From Verrucomicrobia bacterium TMED60 (GTDB taxonomy: Bacteria; Verrucomicrobiota; Verrucomicrobiae; Opitutales; MB11C04), in the NCBI GenBank assembly GCA_002171765.1, contig NHDN01000032.1:2108-21020 (forward strand): 18,913 nucleotides of DNA, in the 5' to 3' direction. The notes under the pieces are model-generated. The model searched no databases and was not told the origin of the DNA. It saw only the letters and a list, made by a program, of their open reading frames with translations. The translations under genes were made by a program, and so were the position numbers. Positions 1-8,900 of this stretch are shown here, piece after piece; position 1 is the first letter of the stretch, and each line of letters opens with the position of its first letter.

Positions 1-69
1 ATAATCGGAACAATCGTTTTCGGTTTGGTAATTCAAGGAGCGATAAGAATATTAAAACTCGGAAAATGA
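1..69 (+). CDS. C-terminal tail of a membrane protein (partial)
   Basis: Frame 1 is open from the first base and ends at TGA 67-69, giving 22 residues that run off the left edge. They are hydrophobic (IIGTIVFGLVIQGAIRIL) with a short basic end (KLGK), as expected for a last transmembrane helix followed by a cytoplasmic tail. The pattern IGTIVFGLV resembles the C-terminus of YczE/YitT-type membrane proteins, but 22 residues are too few to assign a family. An attC-like hairpin begins about 10 bases after the stop, so this could be the end of an integron cassette gene. That link is inference. Confidence 0.4.
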   Translation: MIGTIVFGLVIQGAIRILKLGK

Positions 70-78
70 ATAAAGCAC

Positions 79-217
79 TGGCTACAACATTGGCTATACG
101 CAATGCGGGCTAAAGTGATGATATGAAAGTAATTACAATAAATAAACTAACAGCCAAACGGAAAGTGAAGTGCTTTGAAAACCCGCACTACGCATAGCCG
201 AGACCGTTGTATGCCAA
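79..217 (+). repeat. attC-like imperfect inverted repeat
   Basis: Two outer arms face each other: TACAAC at 83-88 and GTTGTA at 206-211 are exact complements. Inside them GGCTATACGCAATGCGGG (92-109) faces CCCGCACTACGCATAGCC (182-199) with three mismatches. All three are A/C on the top strand, so on the bottom strand they become G-T wobbles and the stem is continuous. The span from TACAAC to GTTGTA is 129 bp. The right arm has about three extra unpaired bases between the outer and inner stems. An outer GTT core, unpaired bases, a bottom strand that folds better, and a position just after a stop codon are all features of integron attC sites. GTTGTAT differs from the GTTRRRY core at one base. 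No integrase is in the window. A small non-autonomous element or an intergenic repeat is the alternative. Confidence 0.55.
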
Positions 218-234
218 TTGAAATAGATAGATAA

Positions 235-1224
235 ATGAAGTACCCGGTTATTGATTTGCATTGTGATTTGCTCGCACATATGTTAAACATGTCTAAGCCT
301 GACCCTTTCAAGCGAGAGGGAATTGGTTGTTCCTTTCCAGACTTGGCTAAAGGAAATGTGAAGCTGCAGGTCATGGCGATATATACGGCTACCGAAAAGG
401 GAAGCGCAGCATTGGCCTTAAGACAGAGTGAGATTTTTGCATCCTTCCTCACCGAATACCCAAATTATTGTACCTTGGTCCATGACATAAACACCTTGAG
501 TCAAATTACTAATTCTTCGAAAATCGGTATGATTGCAGCGATTGAAAATGCCTCTGGGTTTTGCGAAGAGGATGAGCCCCTAAGCATTGGTTTCGAGCGA
601 TTAGAGAGAATCATCACCATCACGAAACGGATATTATATATAAGCTTAACACACCATGCAGAAAACCGATTTGGAGGAGGGAATAATAGTGATGCAGGGT
701 TAAAGGAAGACGGGGAAAAGTTACTTCAGTATTTAAATGGGAAAAAAATTGCGGTGGATTTTTCACATACCAGTGATGCCCTAGCTCAAGATATTCTCCA
801 TTACCTCTCAAAACATAACCTAGACGTTCCTATTCTAGCGAGTCATTCAAATTATAGAAAGGTATTCAATCATATGCGCAACCTCCCTGATGATATTGCA
901 AAAGCAATCATCCAACGGGGGGGAATTATTGGCGTCAATTTTCTAAGGGCATTTGTTAACAACGATGACCCTAATGTACTTTACGAGCATATGAATTATG
1001 GAATTAAACTTGGGGGTATAAACTCACTTTGCTTTGGGGCAGATTATTTCTCTACTGGCAATTATTCTGACCCGTCAAGAGTTCCTTTTTATTTTAAGGT
1101 GCATGAAGACGCTCGCCAATATCCGTCGATTATTGAATCAATTTCTGAGCAGGTTTCACCTGATGCTATTGAAGGCATCAGTAGTAAAAACGTGATGCGT
1201 TATCTCATTGAACTTTGGAAGTAA
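235..1224 (+). CDS. Membrane dipeptidase (peptidase family M19)
   Basis: This 329-residue protein is a zinc metallopeptidase of the M19 (renal/membrane dipeptidase) family, which hydrolyses dipeptides, often with low stereospecificity. The metal ligands are visible in order: His9-x-Asp11 in IDLHCD, the bridging Glu104 in AAIENASG, His178 in DFSHTS, His204 with Arg208 in ASHSNYR, and Asp270 in FGADYF. LTHHAENRFGGG (about 139-149) is also typical of the family. Length is normal for the group. There is no signal peptide, so it is probably cytoplasmic. The ATG at 235 directly precedes the conserved N-terminal strand, which supports this start; no clear Shine-Dalgarno is seen. The gene stands alone between the attC-like repeat and a small unknown gene. 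Its natural substrate cannot be told from sequence. Confidence 0.93.
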   Translation: MKYPVIDLHCDLLAHMLNMSKPDPFKREGIGCSFPDLAKGNVKLQVMAIYTATEKGSAALALRQSEIFASFLTEYPNYCTLVHDINTLSQITNSSKIGMIAAIENASGFCEEDEPLSIGFERLERIITITKRILYISLTHHAENRFGGGNNSDAGLKEDGEKLLQYLNGKKIAVDFSHTSDALAQDILHYLSKHNLDVPILASHSNYRKVFNHMRNLPDDIAKAIIQRGGIIGVNFLRAFVNNDDPNVLYEHMNYGIKLGGINSLCFGADYFSTGNYSDPSRVPFYFKVHEDARQYPSIIESISEQVSPDAIEGISSKNVMRYLIELWK

Positions 1225-1303
1225 CTTTTACGCCATAATCACTAAAGGAAAAAAGAAAGCATAAACGTTGGTTAAATCCACTTTATAAAACTTTGTCAAT
1301 CAA

Positions 1304-1708
1304 ATGAACAATCAAAACATAATTGAGGAGAAATTAATCTTACAAGAGGCCTGCTTTTCATATGCCAAAGAGATTATCCAATCCAAGCAAACGTTGATTC
1401 CATTTGGTGCTATTCTCAATATGCAAAATGAAATCAGCATAGAAGATCCAGTACTCAGCTCAAACGCAAAGGAAAACAGAATTGAATACCTCTCGAATAA
1501 ATTAAATCGCTTGGCCTATATCAACAGAATCAAGGCGTGGATCATCTGTTTTGATGGGGTCTTAAATAACATAGAATCAAATGTGAAAGAAGCTATTTGT
1601 ATTGAAATGCATGTAGGGAGTCGAGAATCGATTACCAATTTATATTACCCCTATAAATGGGATGAAAACAAAGTAATATTCTCAGAACCGATCTTTGAAA
1701 AAGAATAA
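1304..1708 (+). CDS. Small conserved-looking protein of unknown function
   Basis: This 134-residue ORF is not assigned to a named family. It has no signal peptide or membrane segment. A helical N-terminus (about 6-28) is followed by TLIPFGAIL (about 30-38), a charged helical middle, a hydrophobic strand (KAWIICFDG, about 78-86), CIEMHVGS and a closing YYPYKW. The order 'PFGA near the start, EMH strand, then PY near the end' recalls small alpha/beta proteins of unknown function found in several phyla, but this is recollection, not a search. It follows the dipeptidase by 79 bases on the same strand and converges with the methyltransferase gene, leaving only five bases between the two stop codons. 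Confidence 0.7.
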   Translation: MNNQNIIEEKLILQEACFSYAKEIIQSKQTLIPFGAILNMQNEISIEDPVLSSNAKENRIEYLSNKLNRLAYINRIKAWIICFDGVLNNIESNVKEAICIEMHVGSRESITNLYYPYKWDENKVIFSEPIFEKE

Positions 1709-1713
1709 GTGAC

Positions 1714-2421
1714 TTACCCAATCAAAAACACACAAGGAGATTTGCTCAAGTCGTAGGCATTTTCTCTCCAGTCTTCTGCACTCATTGTTCGAATGCGCTG
1801 ATTATGAAGCGTAATGTTAGAGGCAATACAAAGCTGGGTATGGTCGGCGAGCTCGTTTAATAAATCTTCCAAGACATTCATATTTCTATAGGGCGTATCC
1901 ATAAATATTTGTGTATAGCCTTTTTTTCTAGAGTCGAATTCGTAGGTTTTTAAAGTTCTAATACGCTCTTTTCGGTCTTTAGGTAGGTATCCATGAAAGC
2001 TAAAGTTTTGTCCCGAAAACCCGCTACCCATCAACGCAAGTAGGATAGAAGAAGGTCCTACAAATGGAATCACCGCAATTTTTTGCGAGTGCGCCAAAGA
2101 GACAATTTCTGCTCCTGGATCCGCAACGCATGCACAACCTGCATCTGAAATGACACCTACATTATTTCCTGCAATCAACCATTGCAGACTTTTCATGGTA
2201 TCTTGCTCCGTGCTTCGTTTGTTCATTTCTATAAACATGGATTCATCAATAGGGAATTCTCGATCCATCTTTCTTAAAACACGTCGTGCAGATTTGATAT
2301 TTTCAACTACGAAATGCCTCAATGAAATAGCTTGCTCCACCACATCATTTGGGATAATGTCTGAAATACTTTCGCCTCCTAATGTGTTAGGAAGTATATA
2401 TAATGTTCCTGCTTTACTCAT
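1714..2421 (-). CDS. RsmI-like SAM-dependent methyltransferase (tetrapyrrole methylase fold)
   Basis: The 235-residue product belongs to the tetrapyrrole methylase/RsmI superfamily, which uses S-adenosylmethionine. The core VISDAGCACVADPG (about 104-117) matches the RsmI signature ISDAGTPxISDPG, and FVGPSSILLALMGSGF and FHGYLPKDRKER match the following conserved blocks. RsmI itself 2'-O-methylates cytidine 1402 of 16S rRNA. This protein differs: the N-terminal ATPIGNL motif is replaced by LPNTLGG, the usual AEDTR is VENIKSAR, and it is shorter than classical RsmI (about 280). Bacteroidota often carry such a shorter paralogue, so the substrate is uncertain. The ATG at 2421 lies inside the end of the phosphatase gene (8-base overlap), suggesting translational coupling. 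Confidence 0.82.
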   Translation of the reverse strand: MSKAGTLYILPNTLGGESISDIIPNDVVEQAISLRHFVVENIKSARRVLRKMDREFPIDESMFIEMNKRSTEQDTMKSLQWLIAGNNVGVISDAGCACVADPGAEIVSLAHSQKIAVIPFVGPSSILLALMGSGFSGQNFSFHGYLPKDRKERIRTLKTYEFDSRKKGYTQIFMDTPYRNMNVLEDLLNELADHTQLCIASNITLHNQRIRTMSAEDWRENAYDLSKSPCVFLIG

Positions 2422-2875
2422 GGCGTAGATTATTTAAAATAATGTCTGTGCTTTTATCTAATAAATCAAATACGTGCTCAAAGCCATCTTGACCACCGTA
2501 ATATGGGTCTGGGACCTCAATTCCCGTCTGATTAGGTAATAATTCAAGGATGAGCTGTACTTTGCTTCGGTCGTCTTCGTTGCGTGAAAGACGAATGACA
2601 TTGTCATAATTCGAATGGTCCATTACATAAATCAAGTCAAAAGTATCAAAGTCTGCAACGATAAATTGTCTTGCTTGTAATCCTGAGATATCTACATCTT
2701 TTCTCTTTGCTGTCTCGGTCATTCTTTTATCCGGAGCTCCGCCCACATGATAATTTGCGGTTCCTGCAGAATCCACATAAACATCAAGCTTATGCTCTTG
2801 AACCTTCTTGCGCAATAAGCCATCTGCTAAAGGTGAACGACAAATATTACCTAAGCATACCATCAGAATTTTCAT
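2414..2875 (-). CDS. Low-molecular-weight protein-tyrosine phosphatase
   Basis: The 153-residue protein is a cytoplasmic LMW-PTP, which removes phosphate from tyrosine residues through a cysteinyl-phosphate intermediate. The P-loop CLGNICRS begins at Cys7 with Arg13 and Ser14, directly after the first beta strand as in all family members. The general acid is Asp123 in VPDPYYGG, and DSAGTANYHVGG is the usual second block. Length is typical, and the ATG at 2875 is fixed by the N-terminal P-loop. In many bacteria these enzymes control capsule or exopolysaccharide export through tyrosine kinases. The glycosyltransferase 34 bases upstream fits such a role, but no kinase is seen here. Arsenate reductases share the fold, but DPYYGG favours a phosphatase. 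Confidence 0.93.
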   Translation of the reverse strand: MKILMVCLGNICRSPLADGLLRKKVQEHKLDVYVDSAGTANYHVGGAPDKRMTETAKRKDVDISGLQARQFIVADFDTFDLIYVMDHSNYDNVIRLSRNEDDRSKVQLILELLPNQTGIEVPDPYYGGQDGFEHVFDLLDKSTDIILNNLRHE

Positions 2876-2909
2876 GCTGCGAAGTTACGTAAAATGGGGA
2901 TGTAATTTT

Positions 2910-3995
2910 TTAAATTGGTCTTCCTTTCCATTCTTTTTTGCCAAATAGCGAGGATAGAAGAACGATATTATAAATTGGAAAGATAAGCCCATAAATCGGA
3001 AGTATCGTGAGGAGCTTCGTTTTTCTCAGCGCATAGAAAAACGGAAGCAACAAAACCGTTTCTATAAGAGATTTTACAAACCAAAATTTCAGCAAAAGTA
3101 TGGGGTCAGCACAAAACAAAAAGAGCAGTAGCGCGAAAAAGCTTAGGGCAAAGAGCAGCTGAATCAATCCGTAGGCGTTCAAAACTTTATCCTTTAGCAT
3201 AAAGGTTTTACCAAACCACCTGGAGCGCTGCTGCAAAAATGCGCCAATAGAGCTTGGATTTGCAGTAACAACTTTACATTGATTCAACGCTCCTAATTCA
3301 ATCGATTTATTGGCCTGCTGCATATGTCTCAAAAGAAAGGCATCGTCTCCACTTGCAATGTGTTTATGGGAATCCAAGCAAACAACTTCGAGATAGCTTT
3401 CTTTTTCAACGAGTAGGTTTGCTCCACTACAAATTACAGGCCTATGAATTCCTGCATTCGCATGATTTATGTAATTGGCAAGGGCAACATCTACTTCAAA
3501 GAACCATTCAAAAAACCATTTACTCTCATAGGAGACTGGAAGAATAATAAGTGAATGTTTCGCCAGTGTGCTCAGCTCTTTAAAGTATCCTTCTGAAAAA
3601 GTGATATCTGCATCCCAGCATAGCACATATGGTGTTTTAGCTTGACTGACTCCTGCATAGATCGCTTCTTTTTTGCCTGTTTTATCCTTCATAGGTAGTA
3701 GTGCTATGGCTTGATTCTCCATGTTTTCGAAGAGTGCCTCTCCACCATCGCTTGAATGGTCATCCACAAATAAAAATTTTGCCGGAGGAGTGCTTATGTC
3801 TTTAATTTGATTTAGTAAATGTGCAAGGTTTTCTTTTTCGTCTCGAAACGGAATGACGACCGTGATTTCTTCTAGCCTAATTGGGAGCGCTATTTTTTCG
3901 ACTTTACTTCTTTTAATTAAGCCCTGAGTATAGCTTAATAGTAAAAACAAAAGAAAGCATGTATAAGCAACTATAAAGCAATTAAACCAAAACAT
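2910..3995 (-). CDS. Membrane glycosyltransferase, family 2
   Basis: The 361-residue protein is a family GT2 (GT-A fold) enzyme transferring a sugar from a nucleotide sugar, probably at the inner membrane. An N-terminal helix (about 5-23) precedes the catalytic domain: ITVVIPFRDE (44-53), VDDHSSD (77-83), the metal-binding WDAD (127-130), GDDAF (216-220) and the QQRSRW motif (255-260) typical of processive or membrane GT2 enzymes. Three hydrophobic helices follow (about 276-294, 305-322, 328-350), ending in the basic tail KKEWKGRPI. The gene start overlaps the end of the upstream membrane protein gene by 14 bases, so the two are almost certainly co-transcribed. Acceptor and sugar are unknown; a lipid or envelope polysaccharide is likely. 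Confidence 0.9.
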   Translation of the reverse strand: MFWFNCFIVAYTCFLLFLLLSYTQGLIKRSKVEKIALPIRLEEITVVIPFRDEKENLAHLLNQIKDISTPPAKFLFVDDHSSDGGEALFENMENQAIALLPMKDKTGKKEAIYAGVSQAKTPYVLCWDADITFSEGYFKELSTLAKHSLIILPVSYESKWFFEWFFEVDVALANYINHANAGIHRPVICSGANLLVEKESYLEVVCLDSHKHIASGDDAFLLRHMQQANKSIELGALNQCKVVTANPSSIGAFLQQRSRWFGKTFMLKDKVLNAYGLIQLLFALSFFALLLFLFCADPILLLKFWFVKSLIETVLLLPFFYALRKTKLLTILPIYGLIFPIYNIVLLSSLFGKKEWKGRPI

Positions 3996-4893
3996 GCTTT
4001 CGTCTTTTTTTAAGTAATAGGGTCGCCAAGAGTACGGGTAAAATCTGATTAATGAGCCACGTTGAGAAGGCTGCTAATAAGATGATAGGTCCCGCTATTC
4101 CTGCCAGAGTAAGTATACTCAAAGCAATGGTCTCGCGAACGATAATCTTTCCAAAGAAGAGTGATGGAGCAGCGGTTATTGCGCCGTACATAAGAGCAAT
4201 CCATAAAAATAGCTGTAAGTCAAATGATACACCAAATACCAGTAGCGCAATAAAAAATTGAACGATAAAGGTGAGGTACCTCAAAAAGGAGAGTCCAAGT
4301 AATTTCGTGCGCAAGGTTTTTGAGACGAGGACTAAATCCAGTGTTCTAAAAAATTTTAATGGAATTTTGGACAAAATGGTGTCCCCAAAAAAGTATAATC
4401 CAAATCCGATGCATAGAATTAATGTCATTAATACGTGTTCAAGTCTCGAAATATCGGTGCTGTATAATATAGCGAATGATCCGATGCCAAGTGTAATACT
4501 GATTATGAATTGGGATCCATTGCTAACGAGCGTATTTAGGATAATTTCTTTTCGGTCTTCTTTATCAAAATAAAACATTCGACCAATAAAATTTCCTGCG
4601 TAGGCAGGCGTCACAACACCGGATACTATTCCCGATAAAAAGGAGTGCCAACGCACTGCTGAATCAATGTTTTTTGAAGCCACAATCGCTTTCCACTTCA
4701 ACCATTCTATGAACCAATTAAGGGGCATAAAACCCATGAACATAAGAGCAAGACCAATATTAATAGTAGTGGGTAACTCAAAACCTCGCGGGAAGGAATT
4801 GATTTTATTGAACAGCAAAAAAGCAACAGCACCAAGCACACCTAATTTTAAGATCAGGAACAAAATCGAACGAAATTGTTTAGCTTTAATCAC
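3982..4893 (-). CDS. Flippase-like membrane protein (LPG synthase TM / UPF0104 type)
   Basis: This polytopic protein has about seven to eight hydrophobic helices, with NWFIEWLKWK after the second and a glycine/proline-rich SGIVSGVVTPAYAGNFIGR block. This matches the lysylphosphatidylglycerol-synthase transmembrane (PF03706, flippase-like) family, often linked to GT2 enzymes in lipid glycosylation or translocation; a GT2 gene indeed follows with a 14-base overlap. The frame can start at ATG 4956, but then about 50 bases would lie antisense to the conserved first strand of ruvC and add an unconvincing, non-hydrophobic N-terminus. GTG at 4893 (303 residues, beginning VIKAKQFRSILF) or TTG at 4902 is preferred. 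It lacks the cytoplasmic lysyl-transferase domain of full MprF, so it probably does not make lysyl-PG. Substrate unknown. Confidence 0.8.
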   Translation of the reverse strand: MIKAKQFRSILFLILKLGVLGAVAFLLFNKINSFPRGFELPTTINIGLALMFMGFMPLNWFIEWLKWKAIVASKNIDSAVRWHSFLSGIVSGVVTPAYAGNFIGRMFYFDKEDRKEIILNTLVSNGSQFIISITLGIGSFAILYSTDISRLEHVLMTLILCIGFGLYFFGDTILSKIPLKFFRTLDLVLVSKTLRTKLLGLSFLRYLTFIVQFFIALLVFGVSFDLQLFLWIALMYGAITAAPSLFFGKIIVRETIALSILTLAGIAGPIILLAAFSTWLINQILPVLLATLLLKKRRKHVLV

Positions 4894-4906
4894 AAATTTC
4901 AATTTA

Positions 4907-5464
4907 GTGTCTGAAGATAAGATAATTCTAGGAATTGACCCCGGTACTACGGTCATGGGCTATGGCTTAATTCATGTGAAAAAGAAGGAAGTCACGCTCA
5001 TTAATTTTGGAATTATTCAACTTAAAAAAATTGACAATCACGCAGATAAGCTCAAAAGAATTCTAGACCGATTGAACGGATTAATTTTAGAATTTAAGCC
5101 TGATGAGATGGCAATTGAAGCGCCTTTTTTTGGTAAAAATGTGCAATCTATGCTAAAGCTTGGAAGAGCCCAGGGCGTAGCAATAGCAGCAAGTTTAAAC
5201 CACAATGTCCCTTATGAGGAATATTCTCCTAGGCGAATTAAGCAGTCAATCACAGGCAAAGGTGGTGCCTCAAAAGAACAAGTAGCGGCAATGCTACAAA
5301 GTATCCTTAAGTTTGAAGAAATGCCAAAATATTTAGATGCTACCGATGGTTTAGCGGTGGCACTTTGTCATCATTACTCAAAAGGTAAGGGTGAAAACAA
5401 CAAAAATAAGTCTAGTGGCTGGGCAGGCTTTATTCAAACAAACCCGAAAAGATTAAAGAAATGA
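4907..5464 (+). CDS. ruvC: Crossover junction endodeoxyribonuclease RuvC
   Basis: RuvC resolves Holliday junctions made during recombination, acting with RuvAB. From the GTG at 4907 the protein is 185 residues, normal for the family, and begins MSEDKIILGIDPGT. The four acidic catalytic residues are present: Asp11 (GIDPGT), Glu71 (AIEAPFF), Asp144 and Asp147 (LDATDGLAVAL). SPRRIKQSITGKGGASKEQV (about 107-126) is the usual DNA-binding segment. The same frame is open upstream to an ATG at 4667, but that extension is antisense to the divergent membrane protein gene and has no RuvC similarity, so GTG is chosen. The C-terminus is lysine-rich. Its stop overlaps the rnhA start by ATGA, indicating an operon. 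Confidence 0.95.
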   Translation: MSEDKIILGIDPGTTVMGYGLIHVKKKEVTLINFGIIQLKKIDNHADKLKRILDRLNGLILEFKPDEMAIEAPFFGKNVQSMLKLGRAQGVAIAASLNHNVPYEEYSPRRIKQSITGKGGASKEQVAAMLQSILKFEEMPKYLDATDGLAVALCHHYSKGKGENNKNKSSGWAGFIQTNPKRLKK

Positions 5465-5937
5465 GTCTTATAGAAATTTATACAGACGGAAGCTCTAGGG
5501 GCAATCCGGGCCCAGGTGGTTATGGGATTGTGATGTCTTACAAGGGAAATGAAAAAGAAATTTCTCAAGGTTTTCGAAAAACAACCAACAATAGAATGGA
5601 ACTGCTGGCCGTAATTGTTGCTATTGAAAGTTTAAAAACACCTAAAATTCCAGTAAAAGTATATTCTGACTCAAAATATGTGATTGATGCCATCACTAAA
5701 GGCTGGTTAGATTCTTGGATTGTAAAACGATTTAAGGGTAAGAAAAATCAAGATCTTTGGATGCGTTATCATGCTTCCTCTAAACCATTTAGCATCACTT
5801 TTGAGTGGGTTAAGGGCCATGCTGGAAATCCAAAAAATGAGCGCTGTGATGTCCTGGCTGTAGAAGCGTCAAAAAAGGAAAACCTTGTGATCGATAAGGT
5901 TTATGAAGAAAATGACGAGGATACTCGTCTATTGTGA
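5461..5937 (+). CDS. rnhA: Ribonuclease HI
   Basis: The 158-residue enzyme cleaves RNA in RNA-DNA hybrids. Active-site residues are Asp9 (YTDGS), Glu47 (NNRMELLA), Asp70 (YSDSKY) and Asp130 (ERCDVLA), with the helper His120 in KGHAGN. The basic loop around WIVKRFKGKKNQDLW (about 86-100) is the substrate-handling region of bacterial type HI enzymes. Length matches E. coli RNase HI (155). The ATG overlaps the ruvC stop (ATGA), so it is probably translated by re-initiation from ruvC. The acidic last residues (EENDEDTRLL) run 9 bases past the stop codon of the convergent PKD-repeat gene. Confidence 0.97.
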   Translation: MSLIEIYTDGSSRGNPGPGGYGIVMSYKGNEKEISQGFRKTTNNRMELLAVIVAIESLKTPKIPVKVYSDSKYVIDAITKGWLDSWIVKRFKGKKNQDLWMRYHASSKPFSITFEWVKGHAGNPKNERCDVLAVEASKKENLVIDKVYEENDEDTRLL

Positions 5938-8900
5938 GTTGATGACTCTAACAAATCCATGAAGGTCCTGCTCTGTCCCACCAAACATGGTACCGGATAA
6001 TTTATAGAAGTAAACACCATCTGTGCACTTTTCTTGTCCATTATCTGTTCCGTCCCACAAGAAAGTCCCTGTCTGATCGGTTTGGTTCCACATCACATTT
6101 CCCCAACGATTCACGATAAGGATATTGAAGTTTTCAAAAACCTCATAAGGTAGACTTAAAACATCATTTGCTCCATCTCCATTTGGGGTAAATACGTTTG
6201 GAACCCATACAATCGGATCATTAATATCTATGAGTATTTCGTAGCTATCCGTGCAGCCGATGTCATCTGTAATCGTAAGCGTAACAGGATACTGTCCAGA
6301 GACTCCATAAGAAGTTATTTGGTCCTCGCCAATGACGCTAAATACATCTGTGCCATCACCAAAGTCCCAGGACCAGCTGACAATGTTAGTGCTTTCGGTA
6401 GTGGATTCATCAATGAGGTTGATGATGTCATTTTGATCTGCTGGGTTAGGTCCTGCCGTAAAAAAAGCGTTGAGGCCGTCATCTCCAACAGTGATTTCAT
6501 CTAGTGGAATAATCACCTCACAACCTAAATCATCTGTAATAATTACTTCAGGGTTGTATGTATTGCTTTCCGGATAATTATAAAAGAAGCTGAGTGTATC
6601 GTTTAGGGCGTTTCCATCTCCGAGATTCCATGTGATGTTACTCACATTAATAGGGTTGTTCAGAGTGAAATTTGCTCCTTGGGTGCATTCACCGTCAATT
6701 TGGAACCAGTTCGCGGTGGCACTTGGTCCGCCAATGATTAAATAATCCGTCAAAACCGTATCATCACTGCAGCCATATGTATCAGTTATGGTTAAACTTA
6801 AAGAGAAAACTCCAGGTAATGCATAGGTACTACTAGGGTCTTCCAATACAGATTGATTTCCATTACCGAAATTCCAGACCCAAGATTGAATCGGTCCATA
6901 AGAAAGGGAAGAATCTTGAAAATCTCCAAATATAGGAGGGCATACGTATGACCCATCCGCATTCACAGCTGCCCCGCTGAAAGTATAGCTTGGAATCGCT
7001 GTCGGAATAGAAACAGTGATTAAATTACTAAGCGTATCAGTACAGCCATTTCCGTCTGTTGCAATTAGACTTAATTCATGTAATATGCTAGAGGTGTTTT
7101 CTGGGATGTTATTTTCATCAAAAATCGTATTTAAATTTTGATCAGTTGAAAATAAATTATCATCAATTAGCCATTCATAAGTAATTGGGAACAGTCCGTT
7201 GGATGCATTATTAGCAATAATATTACCACCATTACAGATGACATTTTCTACGGAGAAAAATGCATTCGGTTGTGTGATGGTTATTGGAATGGAAGCTGGT
7301 GAAGATTGACAGCCAAATTCATCCGTAGCCACAAGCTGACCGTAGTAAGTTCCAACACCATTAAAGATATGGTCTACAGGTCCATTATCGGTAACGGTAA
7401 CAGTGCTTGAATCATCTGTAAAGGTAAAATCAAAGGAGCTCAAATCAAGGCCATTTAACGAAATAGAATTGTTGCTAAAATTTACAAGGAAGGGAGAACA
7501 ACCAACGGTGTTATCAGGAGATATTACGGCAAATGGATTTGCTAAAACGGATATTGGCAGCACAGCAGAAGCAGCACAATTTACGCTATTTGTGGCAGTT
7601 AAAGTAATGTCATAAGTACCTGGAGTTGAATAAGCATAACTCACCTCTGGGCCATTGTTTATAACATCTCCATTGCCCATATCGAAAGACCACGAAGCCA
7701 ATGGGTGCGGAGTTGGTGGTATATCCCACGTCAAACTTGCATCCAACATCTGAAGCGAATCTCCTGCACAAACTGAATCATTAGAAAGGCTAAATATGGG
7801 TTCTACCAGTGAAATGTCAATGTTTTTTGTGGTACTATCGCTGCATCCAGTTGTAAAGTTGTGAATAACCTGTTCTATGGTGTAGGTGCCATAGTCATTG
7901 TAATCGTGACTGTTGCTGCCCAAATTTGAACCGTCAAGTTCAGGTTCGTCTATGACTGTATTAGGTGTGCCATCACCCCATTTCCAAATCATTAAAACAT
8001 CATCTGAGGGAACACCATGATTGGAATTATCAGATACATCTACTGTTACTGGTAATGAATTAGGGTTACAAAACAAAAAGTTATCAGGTTCAAATTCAGA
8101 TATTGGCGCGAAGATGTATATAAGCGAATCAATCTGCAAAGAATCCTTACAACCCCTGTAGTCGACAACCAAAAGTACATCGAAATAACCTGTATCAGTA
8201 GTGAATTGGTGCATCGGATTCGCCTCCGTAGAACTACCATCCGTAAAATCCCAGAAATAGGATATTTCAGATGAATCTGGATTGCTGGGGTTTGTCTCAA
8301 TAAAAGAAGTAAAGGCAAAGTCGCGCTTTACACAGTTTTGGGTTGTATCAACCGAAAAGTCAACAGATAAAAGATCCCCTACGGTTATATGCTCTGATAA
8401 GCTAAGGGTTCCTGTACACCCTGAAACTGTCTCAGCAGTTAGGGTAATGTCATATAGTCCGATGGAGTACGTTTGCTCAGGAGGATTTTCTCCTGAGAAA
8501 GAATTCCCATTACCAAAGTCCCATTCCCAGCTGTTAATTGGATTCGCCGGATTAGGCGAGGAAGAAGTATCGTTAAAGGCAACGGTTAAAGGGTCGCATC
8601 CTCCCGTTGGATCAGCTTCAAAACCTATAAGTAAATCCTCCACATTTATATATCCTAATTCTGTGAAAGCACCTGTGCATCCGTTTGCTGTTGTCATTGT
8701 CAGGCTCACATTGTAAGCGCCCGCAGAATTGTATATTTGACTCGGAGGGTTTTGTCCACTATATGTTTCTCCGTTTCCGAAAATCCAATTAAACGTATCC
8801 CCGGCAGGTGAGGTGTTTACAAAGTTAATATTGGCTGGAGCACAATCCGTAGTTACATCCGCAATGAAGGAAGGAACAGGTGTTGCTTCGACAATGATTT

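Noticed and set aside
147..452. 101-residue minus-strand ORF over the attC-like repeat and dipeptidase start
   Set aside because: It overlaps the well-supported M19 N-terminus and shows no recognisable motif.
4667..4906. Long N-terminal extension of RuvC from ATG 4667
   Set aside because: It is antisense to the membrane protein gene, lacks RuvC similarity, and the family N-terminus begins right after GTG 4907.
5929..5937. Nine-base 3' overlap of rnhA and the PKD gene as a regulatory antisense unit
   Set aside because: Short convergent stop overlaps are common in compact genomes and need no special explanation.
8282..8716. ORFs opposite the PKD gene (also 7403-7615, 6319-6504)
   Set aside because: They are shadow frames of a long repetitive coding region, with low-complexity composition and no motifs.
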